Shown: positions 35,172 through 44,854, counted from the first letter of the stretch. The stretch: 64,000 nt of DNA from Amaricoccus sp047275745 (GCF_047275745.1 NZ_JBKQWU010000009.1:1-64000), one strand, 5' to 3'. Notes: generated by a model from the letters alone, not told the origin. Numbers and translations: made by a program.

Positions 35172-36158
35172 TCAGCCGAGGCTGACGCTCGCCGCGCTCT
35201 CGGGAAGTTCCTTGTCGAAGCAGCGCTGGTAGAATTCCGCCACGGTCTGCCGTTCGAGCTCGTCGCATTTGTTGAGGAAGGTCAGGCGGAAAGCGAAGCC
35301 GATGTCGCCGAAGATCCGCGCGTTCTCGGCCCAGGCGAGCACGGTGCGCGGGCTCATCACGGTCGAGAGGTCGCCGTTCATGAAGGCGGCGCGGGTCAGA
35401 TCGGCGACGGTCACCATCTGGCTCACCGTCTTCCTGCCTTCCGGCGTCGCATACATCGGGTATTTCGCGAGAACGATATTCGCCTCGTCGTCATGGGGCA
35501 GGTAGTTCAGCGTGACCACGAGACTCCAGCGGTCCATCTGACCCTGGTTGATCTGCTGCGTACCGTGATAGAGGCCGGTCGTGTCTCCAAGGCCGACCGT
35601 GTTGGCGGTCGAGAACAGGCGGAAGTACGGATGCGGCCGAATCACCGTGTTCTGGTCGAGCAGCGTCAGCTTGCCATCGACCTCGAGCACGCGCTGGATC
35701 ACGAACATCACATCCGGGCGCCCGGCGTCGTATTCGTCGAAGACGATCGCGACGGGGTTGCGAAGGGCCCAGGGCAGAATTCCCTCCTGGAACTCGGTGA
35801 CCTGCATCCCGTCCTTCAGCCGGATCGCATCCTTGCCGATCAGGTCGATGCGGCTGATATGGCTGTCGAGGTTCACCCGGACGCAGGCCCAGTTCAGCCG
35901 CGCGGCGACCTGTTCGATATGCGTCGACTTGCCGGTGCCGTGATAGCCCTGGATCATCACGCGGCGGTTGTGCTGGAATCCCGCGAGGATCGCGAGCGTC
36001 GTGTCGCGGTCGAAGCGATAGGTCGGGTCGATATCCGGGACCCGGTCGGTCGGTTCCGCGAATCCCTTGACGGTCATGTCGGAGTCGATCCCGAAGAGAT
36101 CGCGCACGCTCATGTCCGCCGTCGGTTCCGCTGCCATGTCCAATCCGCCGTCCGCCAT
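35172..36158 (-). CDS. cobS: Cobaltochelatase subunit CobS
   Basis: 328 residues, AAA+ ATPase with Walker A GYHGTGKST near residue 72, Walker B IVFDEYDAG, and FSTANTVGLGD as the sensor region. The ATG at 36158 (MADGGLDMAAEP) follows a strong GGAGGAG. It forms the ring that powers cobalt insertion with CobT. Lies downstream of a J-domain gene, an arrangement repeated in many Rhodobacterales. Confidence 0.94.
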   Translation of the reverse strand: MADGGLDMAAEPTADMSVRDLFGIDSDMTVKGFAEPTDRVPDIDPTYRFDRDTTLAILAGFQHNRRVMIQGYHGTGKSTHIEQVAARLNWACVRVNLDSHISRIDLIGKDAIRLKDGMQVTEFQEGILPWALRNPVAIVFDEYDAGRPDVMFVIQRVLEVDGKLTLLDQNTVIRPHPYFRLFSTANTVGLGDTTGLYHGTQQINQGQMDRWSLVVTLNYLPHDDEANIVLAKYPMYATPEGRKTVSQMVTVADLTRAAFMNGDLSTVMSPRTVLAWAENARIFGDIGFAFRLTFLNKCDELERQTVAEFYQRCFDKELPESAASVSLG

Positions 36159-36266
36159 CTCAGTCGCTCCTCCGGGCACGTTCGCGCCCAGCCCTGATGT
36201 GTCCCAATTGTCTCTCCGACGCAACCCGCGCGTCGGCCCCGATGTTCCCGCCGCGTTCCGCGCGTG

Positions 36267-36923
36267 TCAGTCGCGGAAGCTCCGGCTCACCTTGATCTGT
36301 TCCCAGGCCCAGACGACCTCGGCCAGCCGGGCCTCGTCGTCGCGGCGGCCACCGTTCATGTCCGGATGCAGGTCCTTGACCAGCGCCTTGTAGATCTTGC
36401 GGATCTCGGCCTTGGTCTGGGTGTCCTGCGCGTCGAGGATCTCGAGCGCCTTGCGTTCGGTGGGCGGAAGGCGACGGCGGCGCGGGGCACCCCGCGCGGT
36501 GCCGGGATTGAGCGTCGCATTCTCGCCGAGAAGCTCGGCGGCGTCGCTGAAGCCGAACCGCTGCCAGGCGCGGCCTTCGGCATGGGGGCGGTTGCCCCGG
36601 TCGACCGTGCCGCTGAAGGGCTGGGTCGGGCGTTCCCAGACCCGGTCGGCGGCGAACTGCTTCTCAAGCTCCGCGTCCGAATGCGACTGGAAGAAGTTCC
36701 ACTTGAGATTGTACTCGCGGATATGGTCCATGCAGAACCAGAGGAAATCGTCGAGGTGATCCGGCGATTTCGGCGCGCGGAACTTGCCGGGCTTCTCGCA
36801 GCCGGGCTTGTCGCAGGTCCGGTGCGAGGATTCGACCGCGCCGCTCTGGCTGCGGGATCGGGCCCGGCGCTTCTTGTCGGCGGAGACGGAGATGTCGAAC
36901 TCGAATGGAGAGCGTCGGCTCAT
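36267..36923 (-). CDS. J-domain protein (C-terminal DnaJ domain)
   Basis: 218 residues. The J domain lies at the C-terminus (about 155-215), with the essential HPD tripeptide in KDLHPDMNGG. The N-terminal part has a zinc-like CDKPGCEKPGKF motif and a Cys/His pair near FLWFCMDH. It lacks the G/F and zinc-finger regions of true DnaJ, so it is a specialised co-chaperone for DnaK. Next to cobST, but any role in their assembly is a guess. Divergent from bolA over 117 bp. Confidence 0.85.
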   Translation of the reverse strand: MSRRSPFEFDISVSADKKRRARSRSQSGAVESSHRTCDKPGCEKPGKFRAPKSPDHLDDFLWFCMDHIREYNLKWNFFQSHSDAELEKQFAADRVWERPTQPFSGTVDRGNRPHAEGRAWQRFGFSDAAELLGENATLNPGTARGAPRRRRLPPTERKALEILDAQDTQTKAEIRKIYKALVKDLHPDMNGGRRDDEARLAEVVWAWEQIKVSRSFRD

Positions 36924-37040
36924 CGGGGGCCGTTCCTTTCCGGGCGGCTGGGCGCGGTCTTGCGACTCGGGCGCATGAGTTTAGTGTTTTGCCGCCGCGC
37001 GCCAAGGGCCGATGGCGGTATGATCGGGAGAGAAGGCATC

Positions 37041-37310
37041 GTGAGCGGGATCAGACCGGAACAGATCGAACGGAAACTGGAGGCGGCCTTCTCGCCGACG
37101 CGGCTGGAGGTCATCGACGAGAGTGAACAGCACCGCGGGCACGGCGGCTGGCGCGAGGGCGGCGGCACGCATTACCGTGTCGTCATGCGCGCGACGGCCT
37201 TCGCCGGCATGTCCCGCGTCGCCCGCTCCCGCGCGGTGCATGCGGCGCTCGCGGAGGAACTCGCGGGCGGCGTGCACGCGCTGGCACTCGATCTCGCGCC
37301 TCCCGACTGA
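37041..37310 (+). CDS. bolA: BolA family protein
   Basis: 89 residues. The BolA signature is complete: LEVIDESEQHRGHGGW, THYRVVM, SRVARSRAVHAALAEELAGGVHALAL. The GTG at 37041 has GGGAGAGAAGG four bases ahead; an ATG at 37020 would add seven residues. BolA proteins pair with monothiol glutaredoxins in Fe-S and iron signalling. Confidence 0.9.
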   Translation: MSGIRPEQIERKLEAAFSPTRLEVIDESEQHRGHGGWREGGGTHYRVVMRATAFAGMSRVARSRAVHAALAEELAGGVHALALDLAPPD

Positions 37311-37344
37311 GCCCGGTCCGGCCCCGCGGCTGCCCCGGTCCCGC

Positions 37345-37827
37345 TCAGTCCCGTCCGGCCGGGCCGAGCGTCGGGAAACGCCCGCTGGCGGGCGGCCTCG
37401 GCGCGGTCGGCGCGGGGCCGAGGATCGGCTCGTCGACGGCGCGTGGGCGGGGAACGTCGCGCGGAAGCTCCCGCGGGATCTCCCTCGGCGCGTCGCGCAT
37501 CGTCTCCCGCCGCGGTTCACGGGGCGCTTCCCGCGGGGCCGCCAGCGGCGCTTCCCTCGGCATCTCGCCCGCGACTCTCGGGCTCAGATGTTCACGCGAC
37601 CTGCGGAAAACAAGCACCGTATGCTCCTCGGTGCGGGCGCGGCGGAACCAGCCGCCGGGCGTCTCGATCGCAAGCTCCTCCGAACCGTAGTACTCCCAGC
37701 CCTGACGGGCGTGTTCGTTGATCGCATCGGTCAGCGTCAGCGCGAAAAGTTCGGCGGCGCTGGAGACGCCCTTGACCTTCTTCGCCTTCTTCGGCGCGGG
37801 AACGATCTTGTAGTCGTAGTAGCTCAT
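37345..37827 (-). CDS. DUF4177 protein with Arg/Pro-rich tail
   Basis: 160 residues. The first 75 are the short DUF4177 fold (YYDYKIVPAPKK, LTDAINEHARQGWEYYGSEEL, HTVLVFRR). The last 75 are low complexity with repeated REAPREP/RETMRDAPREIPRELPRD units, basic and disordered, perhaps nucleic-acid or membrane interacting. It starts 12 bp after gatB ends, same strand, so likely in its operon. Confidence 0.75.
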   Translation of the reverse strand: MSYYDYKIVPAPKKAKKVKGVSSAAELFALTLTDAINEHARQGWEYYGSEELAIETPGGWFRRARTEEHTVLVFRRSREHLSPRVAGEMPREAPLAAPREAPREPRRETMRDAPREIPRELPRDVPRPRAVDEPILGPAPTAPRPPASGRFPTLGPAGRD

Positions 37828-37839
37828 GAACTGCCTCGC

Positions 37840-39354
37840 CTACTCCAGCCCGAGCTTCGCGCGGACCATCTGGTTCACGGTTTGCGGCGCGGCCTTGCCG
37901 CCCGTCGCCTTCATCACCTGGCCGACGAACCAGCCGGCCATCGAGGGTTTCGCCTGGGCCTGCGCCACCTTGTCGGGGTTCGCGGCGATCACCGCGTCCA
38001 CCGCCGCCTCGATCGCGCCGGTGTCGGTGACCTGCTTCAGACCGCGCGCCGCGACGATCTCCGCCGGATCGCCGCCCTCGGACCACAGTATCTCGAAAAC
38101 GTCCTTCGCGATCTTGCCCGAGATGTCGCCCGCGGCGATCAGGTCGATGAGCCCGCCGAGCTGGCCCGGATCGACCGGGCTCGCCTCGACGCCGAGCCCC
38201 TGCTTGTTCAGCCGGCCGAAGAGCTCGTTGATGACCCAGTTCGCGGCGGTCTTGCCATCGCGGCCGCTCGCAACCGCCTCGAAATAGTCGGCGCTCGCGG
38301 TCTCGGCGGTCAGCACGCCGGCGTCGTACTCGGTCATGCCGAAATCGAGCACGAACCGCGCCTTCTTCTGGTCGGGAAGTTCCGGCAGCCCGGCGGCGAT
38401 CTCGTCCACGAAGGATTGTTCGAGTTCCAGCGGCAGCAGGTCCGGGTCGGGGAAGTAGCGGTAGTCATGCGCTTCCTCCTTCGAACGCATCGAGCGCGTT
38501 TCGCCCCGGTTCGGGTCGTAGAGCCGGGTCTCCTGCTCGACGGTCCCGCCGTCTTCGAGGATCGCGATCTGGCGCCGCGCCTCGTATTCGATCGCAGCCT
38601 GGATGAAGCGCATCGAGTTCATGTTCTTGATCTCGCAGCGCGTGCCGAGATGCGAGAAATCCTGGGTCTCCTGGTATTTCTCGTAGGCACCGGGCGGGCA
38701 GATGCTGACGTTCACATCCGCCCGGAGCGAGCCTTCCTGCATGTTGCCGTCGCAGGTGCCGAGATAGCGCAGGATCTGGCGCAGCTTGCGGACATATTCC
38801 GCCGCTTCCTCCGGCCCTCGGATGTCGGGTTTCGACACGATCTCCATCAGCGCGACGCCGGAACGGTTGAGATCGACATAGGAGAGGTTCGGGTCGAGAT
38901 CGTGCACCGACTTGCCCGCGTCCTGCTCCAGATGAATGCGCTCGACGCGGACCTTGCGCGCGATCCCCGGCGCCATGTCGACGAGGATCTCGCCCTCGCC
39001 GATGATCGGGTGATAGAGCTGGCTGATCTGATAGCCTTGCGGCAGGTCGGGGTAGAAGTAGTTCTTCCGGTCGAAACGCGAGAAGAGGTTGATCTTCGCC
39101 TTCAGCCCCAACCCGGTCCGCACCGCCTGTTCGACGCAATAGCCGTTGATGACCGGCAGCATCCCCGGCATCGCCGCGTCGACGAGGCTGACGTTGGTGT
39201 TCGGCTCGGCGCCGAAGGTGGTCGAGGCGCCGGAGAAGAGCTTGGAGTTCGACGTGACCTGCGCATGCACTTCCATGCCGATCACGAGTTCCCAGTCGGC
39301 CTTGGCGCCGGGAATGATCTTCGGGTCCGGGTCGGTATAGGCGAGCTCGGCCAT
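37840..39354 (-). CDS. gatB: Asp/Glu-tRNA amidotransferase subunit B
   Basis: 504 residues. WELVIGMEVHAQVTSNSKLFSGAST, FDRKNYFYPDLPQGYQISQ, GEGEILVDM, HLEQDAGKSVHDL and DYRYFPDPDLLPL are standard GatB blocks, with the C-terminal tRNA-binding tail domain complete. With GatCA it converts misacylated Glu-tRNA(Gln) or Asp-tRNA(Asn). GatA and GatC are not adjacent, as usual in alphaproteobacteria. Confidence 0.96.
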   Translation of the reverse strand: MAELAYTDPDPKIIPGAKADWELVIGMEVHAQVTSNSKLFSGASTTFGAEPNTNVSLVDAAMPGMLPVINGYCVEQAVRTGLGLKAKINLFSRFDRKNYFYPDLPQGYQISQLYHPIIGEGEILVDMAPGIARKVRVERIHLEQDAGKSVHDLDPNLSYVDLNRSGVALMEIVSKPDIRGPEEAAEYVRKLRQILRYLGTCDGNMQEGSLRADVNVSICPPGAYEKYQETQDFSHLGTRCEIKNMNSMRFIQAAIEYEARRQIAILEDGGTVEQETRLYDPNRGETRSMRSKEEAHDYRYFPDPDLLPLELEQSFVDEIAAGLPELPDQKKARFVLDFGMTEYDAGVLTAETASADYFEAVASGRDGKTAANWVINELFGRLNKQGLGVEASPVDPGQLGGLIDLIAAGDISGKIAKDVFEILWSEGGDPAEIVAARGLKQVTDTGAIEAAVDAVIAANPDKVAQAQAKPSMAGWFVGQVMKATGGKAAPQTVNQMVRAKLGLE

Positions 39355-39521
39355 GCTGCTTTCCGCTCTCAGTCATGCGCTTGGGATGTGCCGTCTTACT
39401 GGCCCGGACGCCCGGCGGCAAGGGCTCGGCGCGGGCTCGGCACGGGCCTGGCAGGGGCGGTCGGTGCTTGCGCGCCAGGGCGGGAGCCGTGATGATGCGG
39501 CGGACCGAACGGGGTAATGCC

Positions 39522-39824
39522 ATGAAAAGACTGCTCGCGCTTCTCCTCCTGCCCGCGCTCGCCGCCTGCGTGCAGCGCGACATTCCCGTGCCCGAGTCCG
39601 GGCCCGGGCGGCAGGATGCGATCTGCGCCATCACCTTTTCGCAATGGCTCGGCATCAGTTCGCATGATGTCCGGGTGCTCGGGCGCTCCATGAACGGCGC
39701 CAACGCCGTCATCCGCCTGGCCTCGTCGGAGCCTCCTATCGTCGCGAGTTGCGAGATGACGCCGGATTACGCGATGGTCTCGATGACCACGAATACCGCG
39801 ACGACGGCGGAAAAAGCGGACTAG
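39522..39824 (+). CDS. Small lipoprotein, unknown
   Basis: 100 residues. Leader MKRLLALLLLPALAAC gives a lipobox LAAC with Cys16. The mature part has two further cysteines about 45 residues apart (DAICAITF, ASCEMTPDY), which could form a disulfide. The ATG at 39522 has GGGG upstream. Divergent from gatB. The mature part has no family I recognise; a peptidase-inhibitor-like fold is conceivable but not shown. Confidence 0.65.
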   Translation: MKRLLALLLLPALAACVQRDIPVPESGPGRQDAICAITFSQWLGISSHDVRVLGRSMNGANAVIRLASSEPPIVASCEMTPDYAMVSMTTNTATTAEKAD

Positions 39825-39962
39825 TCGCGAATCAGTTCTTTCTCGACAAAAATTGTTAGTTGCACTCTGAAGTAGCGTGTCTGATCGACGTGCGAATATC
39901 CGACGCCTGCCGGGTATCCAGGATTGCATGTAAGAACCTGATTTTGCTCAAAAATCAAAAAA

Positions 39963-39980
39963 TGATTGGTGCGCCAATCA
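39963..39980. promoter_or_regulatory. Inverted repeat upstream of the acidic-protein gene
   Basis: TGATTGG and CCAATCA are perfect 7-base arms with a 4-base spacer, 83 bp before the next gene start, inside a clearly AT-rich 240-bp gap. Looks like an operator for a dimeric regulator. Confidence 0.5.
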
Positions 39981-40063
39981 AGGCGAATGACAGAGTTCAT
40001 GCTTGGTGGTATCCCAGCGGCTGGAATTTCCGGGTCAGTTCACTTCAATAAGGGATAAAAATC

Positions 40064-40924
40064 GTGGCGACATATGCGAAGCAATTTGATTACAACTTGG
40101 ATGGGCTGGATTTCACCATCCTTGTCTTCGAAGCCGATGGCAAGATCCAGGCGACGATCAGCGTCGAGGAGGGCGCCGCTGACTTCAACGCGCTCTATTG
40201 GGGCGATGATGTCAACGACGGCGATTCAGTCAAGTTGCGCGACGCGCCGCTCAACATGAACGGCGCGAAATACCAGGGCTCGACGATCGACTGGGATGGA
40301 GCAACCAAGCTCTCCTCGCCCGGACTGGGAACGGCGGGCACCGACAAGGGGACCTATCTGGCCGAGGGCGAGACGAAAACGATCACGCTGCAGGGCGTGG
40401 ATTCGATCGACGACGTGGATTACATCGGCGTGCGCGCGACGAGCACGACGACGCCGGAGGGTTCGATCAAGGCGATCGCGCTGGGCGAGCCCTGCCCGCC
40501 GCCGAAGCCGGTCGATGATGACTTCCCGCTCTGGGGCCAGGACATCTCGAACCTGACCTTCGTCTTCAACCAGACCGAGGGAGATACCAAGCCGAACGGC
40601 GATCCGGACGGCTACTATACCGTCAAGGTCGATGTCCCCGGCTCCTTCCCGGACGATCTTGATGACTCGATCGAGATGCTTCTTCAGCGGATGATCGAAA
40701 GTGATCAGCTTGACCTCGCTCCGGGCGCGGATCTGATGGGCGTCGTCATCAAGGGCGGGCTGCAGACCACGCAGTACTACGCCTATGGTTCCTACAACGA
40801 CAACGGGACCGCGCCTGATGCGCTTCCCGCCGGCATCGGTTTCACGTTGCCGGGCGACAGCGGGAACGTCGTCAATCCGAACGACATCGACGTCGGCATC
40901 GCCTACGAGGATCTCTTCGTCTGA
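40064..40924 (+). CDS. Acidic protein of unknown function, possibly secreted
   Basis: 286 residues starting GTG (MATYAKQFDYNLDGLDFTILVF) with AGGGA upstream. Strongly acidic, rich in Asp, Gly and Thr, one Cys (EPCPPPKP, about residue 148), no N-terminal signal peptide and no membrane segment. It appears to have two halves joined by the proline-rich EPCPPPKPVDDD; each opens with a similar LDGLDFTILVFEADG / ISNLTFVFNQTEGD strand pattern, hinting at a duplicated beta domain. Composition resembles type I secretion substrates, but RTX nonapeptides are absent. I do not recognise a family. Confidence 0.7.
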   Translation: MATYAKQFDYNLDGLDFTILVFEADGKIQATISVEEGAADFNALYWGDDVNDGDSVKLRDAPLNMNGAKYQGSTIDWDGATKLSSPGLGTAGTDKGTYLAEGETKTITLQGVDSIDDVDYIGVRATSTTTPEGSIKAIALGEPCPPPKPVDDDFPLWGQDISNLTFVFNQTEGDTKPNGDPDGYYTVKVDVPGSFPDDLDDSIEMLLQRMIESDQLDLAPGADLMGVVIKGGLQTTQYYAYGSYNDNGTAPDALPAGIGFTLPGDSGNVVNPNDIDVGIAYEDLFV

Positions 40925-40929
40925 AAAGT

Positions 40930-40963
40930 CGCGGGACGGACGCTTCGGCGGTTCCGTCCCGCG
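40930..40963. terminator. Strong GC-rich hairpin between convergent genes
   Basis: Perfect 11-base stem CGCGGGACGGA / TCCGTCCCGCG with a 12-base loop, six bases after the stop of the acidic-protein gene. No T-run follows in either direction, so it is either a Rho-assisted terminator or an mRNA-stabilising 3' structure. Confidence 0.65.
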
Positions 40964-41090
40964 GTCTCTCGAAGAGGGTCGCGTCGAGCCGTCGCCGATG
41001 TCCAACTCCGGTCGCATGCTTGCGCGCGGATGGGGTATCGGGAACCCGCGTGTCGTCGCGCGGCCATGCTCTCCAACGGCCAGGAAGCGA

Positions 41091-41963
41091 TCAGGCTGGC
41101 GCGGTCCGCAGAGGTGTGGGCCGTCCGTAGCGGGGCGCGGTCAGCACTGTCTGGGGCTTGTGCCCGCCAAGCTCCAGCGTCCGCGCCTTCATGATCTCGA
41201 TCGCCTGCGCGGAATCGGACGGCAGCGACGCCGGGTCGATCGGCTTGCCGACCGTGATCCGGTAGGGCTGATGCGTCTTGTTCAGCACCTCGTGGAACAG
41301 CGTGATGTCGCGAAGCGTCGGGTGGATCTTGTCGAAGATGTAGAACATCGCCGAATTGCGCGCGCGGATGTGGAGCGGGACGATGGGGAGGTTGAACTTC
41401 CGCGCCATCATCGCGCCCGAGGCCATCCAGGGCCGCTCATGCAGCGACAGCCGGCGGCGTTTCGCGAGCCGGCCCGACGGGAACAGCACGCCTGCCCGCC
41501 CGGCACCGAAGGCCTTGTAGGCATAGGCCATGGTCTCGCGGTTCTGCCGGTGGCTCCGCTTCTCGGGACGCCATTCGACGGGCGCGATCACGTCGCTCAG
41601 CTGCGGCAGGATGCGGATCGCATCCGCGTTCGCGAAGAAGAAGATGTCCGGCCGCCGCTTCGCAAGCGCGCCGTAGAGCACGACGCCATCGGCGATCCCG
41701 GTCGGGTGGTTCGAGACGACGAGGCAGGGACCGGACTTCGGCAGGTTCTCGAGGCCGGCGACCTCGACGTGATGCGCGATCATGTCGGCGAGCGACAGCA
41801 GGATCTCCGGACCCGGCATCGGGTCGAGCACGCCCTTGATCTTCAGCGTGCGCTGGTACTGCAACAGACGGTAGAGAACCGCTCGCGCGGCGCCCACGGT
41901 GGGGCTCCGGCGCCGAAGCCAGGGCGCGCGTTCCTCGATCAGTTGGTCCAACACTTCGCTCAT
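41091..41963 (-). CDS. Lysophospholipid acyltransferase family protein
   Basis: 290 residues. The PlsC-type core is visible: VVSNHPTGIADGVV (catalytic His-Pro with Asp six residues on), and FPSGRLAKRRRLSL in place of the usual FPEGTR. IVPLHIRARNSAMFY follows. It likely moves an acyl chain onto a glycerolipid or an amino lipid such as ornithine lipid. The start is ATG 41963; a longer frame upstream overlaps pepN's end and is rejected. It follows pepN on the same strand with an 85-bp gap. Confidence 0.82.
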   Translation of the reverse strand: MSEVLDQLIEERAPWLRRRSPTVGAARAVLYRLLQYQRTLKIKGVLDPMPGPEILLSLADMIAHHVEVAGLENLPKSGPCLVVSNHPTGIADGVVLYGALAKRRPDIFFFANADAIRILPQLSDVIAPVEWRPEKRSHRQNRETMAYAYKAFGAGRAGVLFPSGRLAKRRRLSLHERPWMASGAMMARKFNLPIVPLHIRARNSAMFYIFDKIHPTLRDITLFHEVLNKTHQPYRITVGKPIDPASLPSDSAQAIEIMKARTLELGGHKPQTVLTAPRYGRPTPLRTAPA

Positions 41964-42048
41964 GGTCGACCACCTACGCTGACAGCTTGACGAAACCGTG
42001 ACAAGCCGCGTGTCACGGTTGGGCAAGGCGCGACATGTTGCATCCCCG

Positions 42049-44643
42049 TCAAGAGGCATCCGTCCGGAGCAGCCGCGACACGATCTCGCCCGTATCCCGC
42101 GACAGACCTTCGAGCGCGGCGAGCCGTTCCAGTTCCCCCCGGAGCAGGATCTGGCGTCGCTCGTCGAAGAGCCGCCAGTTGCCGAGCGAGGCGGTGAGCC
42201 GCGCGGTGGTCTGGGGATTGAACGGGTCGAGCCGGATCATCCAGTCGATGAAAAGCGCGTATCCCGCGCCGTCCGCGCGGTGGAATCCCGCCGGATTGGC
42301 CATGGCGAAGGTTCCGACCACGGAGCGGAACCGGTTCGGATTGCGCCATTCGAAATCGGGATGCTCGGTCAGCCGGGCAACCGTCTCCGCCGCGGTCTCC
42401 GGCGGGGTGCTGGCGGCCTGGACGGCGAACCATTTGTCGATGACCAGCCGGTCGTGGCGCCAATCGGCGAAAAACCGCTCAAGCGCCGCGTCTCCCGCGC
42501 CATGGGCGACGAGCAGGGTCAGGGCGCTCATCCGCTCGGTCATGTTGTCGGCCGAGTCGAACTGCGCGCGCGCCGCCCCGGCCTCCGGGTCGCGGGCGGT
42601 CAGGAAGGCGAGCGCGCGGGCGCGGAGCGCGCGGCGTCCCGCCATGGCCGCGTCCGGAGCATAGGGACCCTCGACCGCGTTCGCCCGGTAAAGCTGCTCC
42701 GCCCGATCCCCGAGCGCCTCGGCGATCCGGACCGTCAACGCCTCGCGCGCGGCGTGGATGCGCGTCGGATCGGGCACGCCGCCCTGCGCCGCGACATGGC
42801 TGATCACCTCCTCCTCGGAGGGCAGGCCGAGGAGCAGCGCCTTGAAGGCGGGATCGAGATCCGTGTCATCCGCGACGGTGACGAGAGCCGCGACATAGCC
42901 CGGATCGGTCGCGGCGCTAGCGTCGCCGGCGAGGGCGGTCATGGCTTCGAGCGCGGCGCCGCGCCCGGCCTCCCACTTGTTGAAGGTATCCTCGTCATGG
43001 GCGAGCAGGAAGGCGCGGTCCTCCGCCTTGAGGCTCCGTTCGAGGATCACCGGCGCCGAGAATTCGCGCAGCAGCGAGGCGGTGGGCCGCTCGGGCAGGT
43101 CCCAGGAGAGCGCGCGGCCCTCCTCGGAAAGCTCGATCAGCCCGGTATCGACCTCGGTCCCGTCGGCGGCGAGCAGCCCATAGGCCACCGGGATCACCAT
43201 CGGCTTCTTCACAGGCTGTCCCGGGGTCGGCGGCACATGCTGGCTGAGGCTGAGCGTGTAATGCCCGTCGTTCCAGGCCTCCTCGGCGACGACCCGGGGG
43301 GTGCCCGCCTGCGAATACCAGAGCTTGAACTGCGAGAGGTCGCGGCCGGAGGCGTCCTCGAAGACCTTCAGCCAGTCCTCGATCGTGCAGGCCTCGCCGT
43401 CGTGCCGCTCGAAATAGAGATCGAGCGCCGCGCGATAGGTTTCGGGACCCACGAGGCGGCGGAGCATGCCGATCACCTCGGCGCCCTTCTCGTAGACCGT
43501 CGCCGTGTAGAAATTGTTGATCTCGACGTATTCCTCGGGTCTGACCGGGTGGGCGAGCGGGCCGCCGTCCTCGCGGAACTGCGCGCCCCGGAGCCGGATC
43601 ACGTCCTCGATCCGCTTCACTGCGGCCGAGCGCTGGTCGGCCGAGAACTGCTGGTCGCGGAAGACGGTGAGCCCTTCCTTCAGGCAGAGCTGGAACCAGT
43701 CGCGGCAGGTGATCCGGTTGCCGGTCCAGTTGTGGAAATACTCATGCGCGATGATGGTCTCGATCGACTTGTAATCGGCGTCGGTCGCGGTCTCGGGGCT
43801 CGCGAGCACGTAGCGGGAGTTGAAGATGTTCAACCCCTTGTTCTCCATCGCGCCCATGTTGAAGTCATCGACCGCGACGATCATGAAGCGGTCGAGATCG
43901 TATTCGCGCCCGTATTCCTCCTCGTCCCAGGTCATCGAGCGCTTGAGCGCGTCCATTGCATAGCCGCAGCGGTCCTCGTCGCCGGGCCGGACCCAGATCT
44001 GCAGCAGCACGTCGCGGCCGGATCGGGTCCTGAAATGGTCCTCGACGGCGCGGAGGTCGCCGGCGACGAGCGCGAAGAGATAGGAGGGCTTCGGGAACGG
44101 GTCCTCCCATTCCGCCCAGCCCTTGCCCGAGGCGACGAGGTTGCCGTTCGAGAGCAGGACTGGCGCCTCGCCCTCGATCCGCACCTTGAAACGGGCCATC
44201 ACATCGGGGCGGTCGGGGTAGAAGGTGATCTTGCGAAATCCCTGCGCCTCGCATTGCGTGCAGTACATGCCGTTCGACATGTAGAGCCCTTCGAGCGCGG
44301 TATTCGCATCCGGCGCGATCTCGGTCTCGGCTTCCCACAGGAACGGCCCGTCGGGCACATGCGCGGCATCGACCGTCAGCCCCTCGTCATCGATGACCAG
44401 CGCGTTCGCCGGCACCTCGGCGCCATCGATCGCGGCCGAGACGAGCTTCAGGCGCCGTCCGTCGAGCCGAAGGTCGGGCGCGTCCCCCTCCGTGCGCTCC
44501 GGATTCGGCCGCGCATGCAGCCGGGCGCGCACCCGGGTCGCGCCGGGCGAGAGCACGAAGGTCAGTTCGACCCGATCGAGCAGAAACGCGGGCGGGCGAT
44601 AGTCTGCGAGGCGGATCAGGGGGGGCTGGGCGTCGAGGCGCAT
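42049..44643 (-). CDS. pepN: Aminopeptidase N
   Basis: 864 residues, M1 family. GAMENKGLNIFNS (substrate recognition, about residue 263) and HEYFHNWTGNRITCRDW with the downstream Glu of LKEGLTVF (zinc site, about 300-320) are intact. The C-terminal helical half (PFNPQTTARL) is complete and length is normal. It trims N-terminal residues from peptides in the cytoplasm. Confidence 0.95.
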   Translation of the reverse strand: MRLDAQPPLIRLADYRPPAFLLDRVELTFVLSPGATRVRARLHARPNPERTEGDAPDLRLDGRRLKLVSAAIDGAEVPANALVIDDEGLTVDAAHVPDGPFLWEAETEIAPDANTALEGLYMSNGMYCTQCEAQGFRKITFYPDRPDVMARFKVRIEGEAPVLLSNGNLVASGKGWAEWEDPFPKPSYLFALVAGDLRAVEDHFRTRSGRDVLLQIWVRPGDEDRCGYAMDALKRSMTWDEEEYGREYDLDRFMIVAVDDFNMGAMENKGLNIFNSRYVLASPETATDADYKSIETIIAHEYFHNWTGNRITCRDWFQLCLKEGLTVFRDQQFSADQRSAAVKRIEDVIRLRGAQFREDGGPLAHPVRPEEYVEINNFYTATVYEKGAEVIGMLRRLVGPETYRAALDLYFERHDGEACTIEDWLKVFEDASGRDLSQFKLWYSQAGTPRVVAEEAWNDGHYTLSLSQHVPPTPGQPVKKPMVIPVAYGLLAADGTEVDTGLIELSEEGRALSWDLPERPTASLLREFSAPVILERSLKAEDRAFLLAHDEDTFNKWEAGRGAALEAMTALAGDASAATDPGYVAALVTVADDTDLDPAFKALLLGLPSEEEVISHVAAQGGVPDPTRIHAAREALTVRIAEALGDRAEQLYRANAVEGPYAPDAAMAGRRALRARALAFLTARDPEAGAARAQFDSADNMTERMSALTLLVAHGAGDAALERFFADWRHDRLVIDKWFAVQAASTPPETAAETVARLTEHPDFEWRNPNRFRSVVGTFAMANPAGFHRADGAGYALFIDWMIRLDPFNPQTTARLTASLGNWRLFDERRQILLRGELERLAALEGLSRDTGEIVSRLLRTDAS

Positions 44644-44854
44644 GGGCCGCTCCGGTTCTTCGAGGCCATCTCGTCGGAGCGCCGGTACCCGTCCGGGCCG
44701 CGCGCGCCGGGGTCGGCGGAGACTGTCACAAACGTGAAGAAGTGGTCAAGGGAGACCATGCCGCGGCGCAAGACGGGATTGCGGGAAGCGCATGGCTCCC
44801 GCGGTTGCGAACGGGCCCGGCGGGCCACATCTTGGAATCATGAAAGGGACGGGT

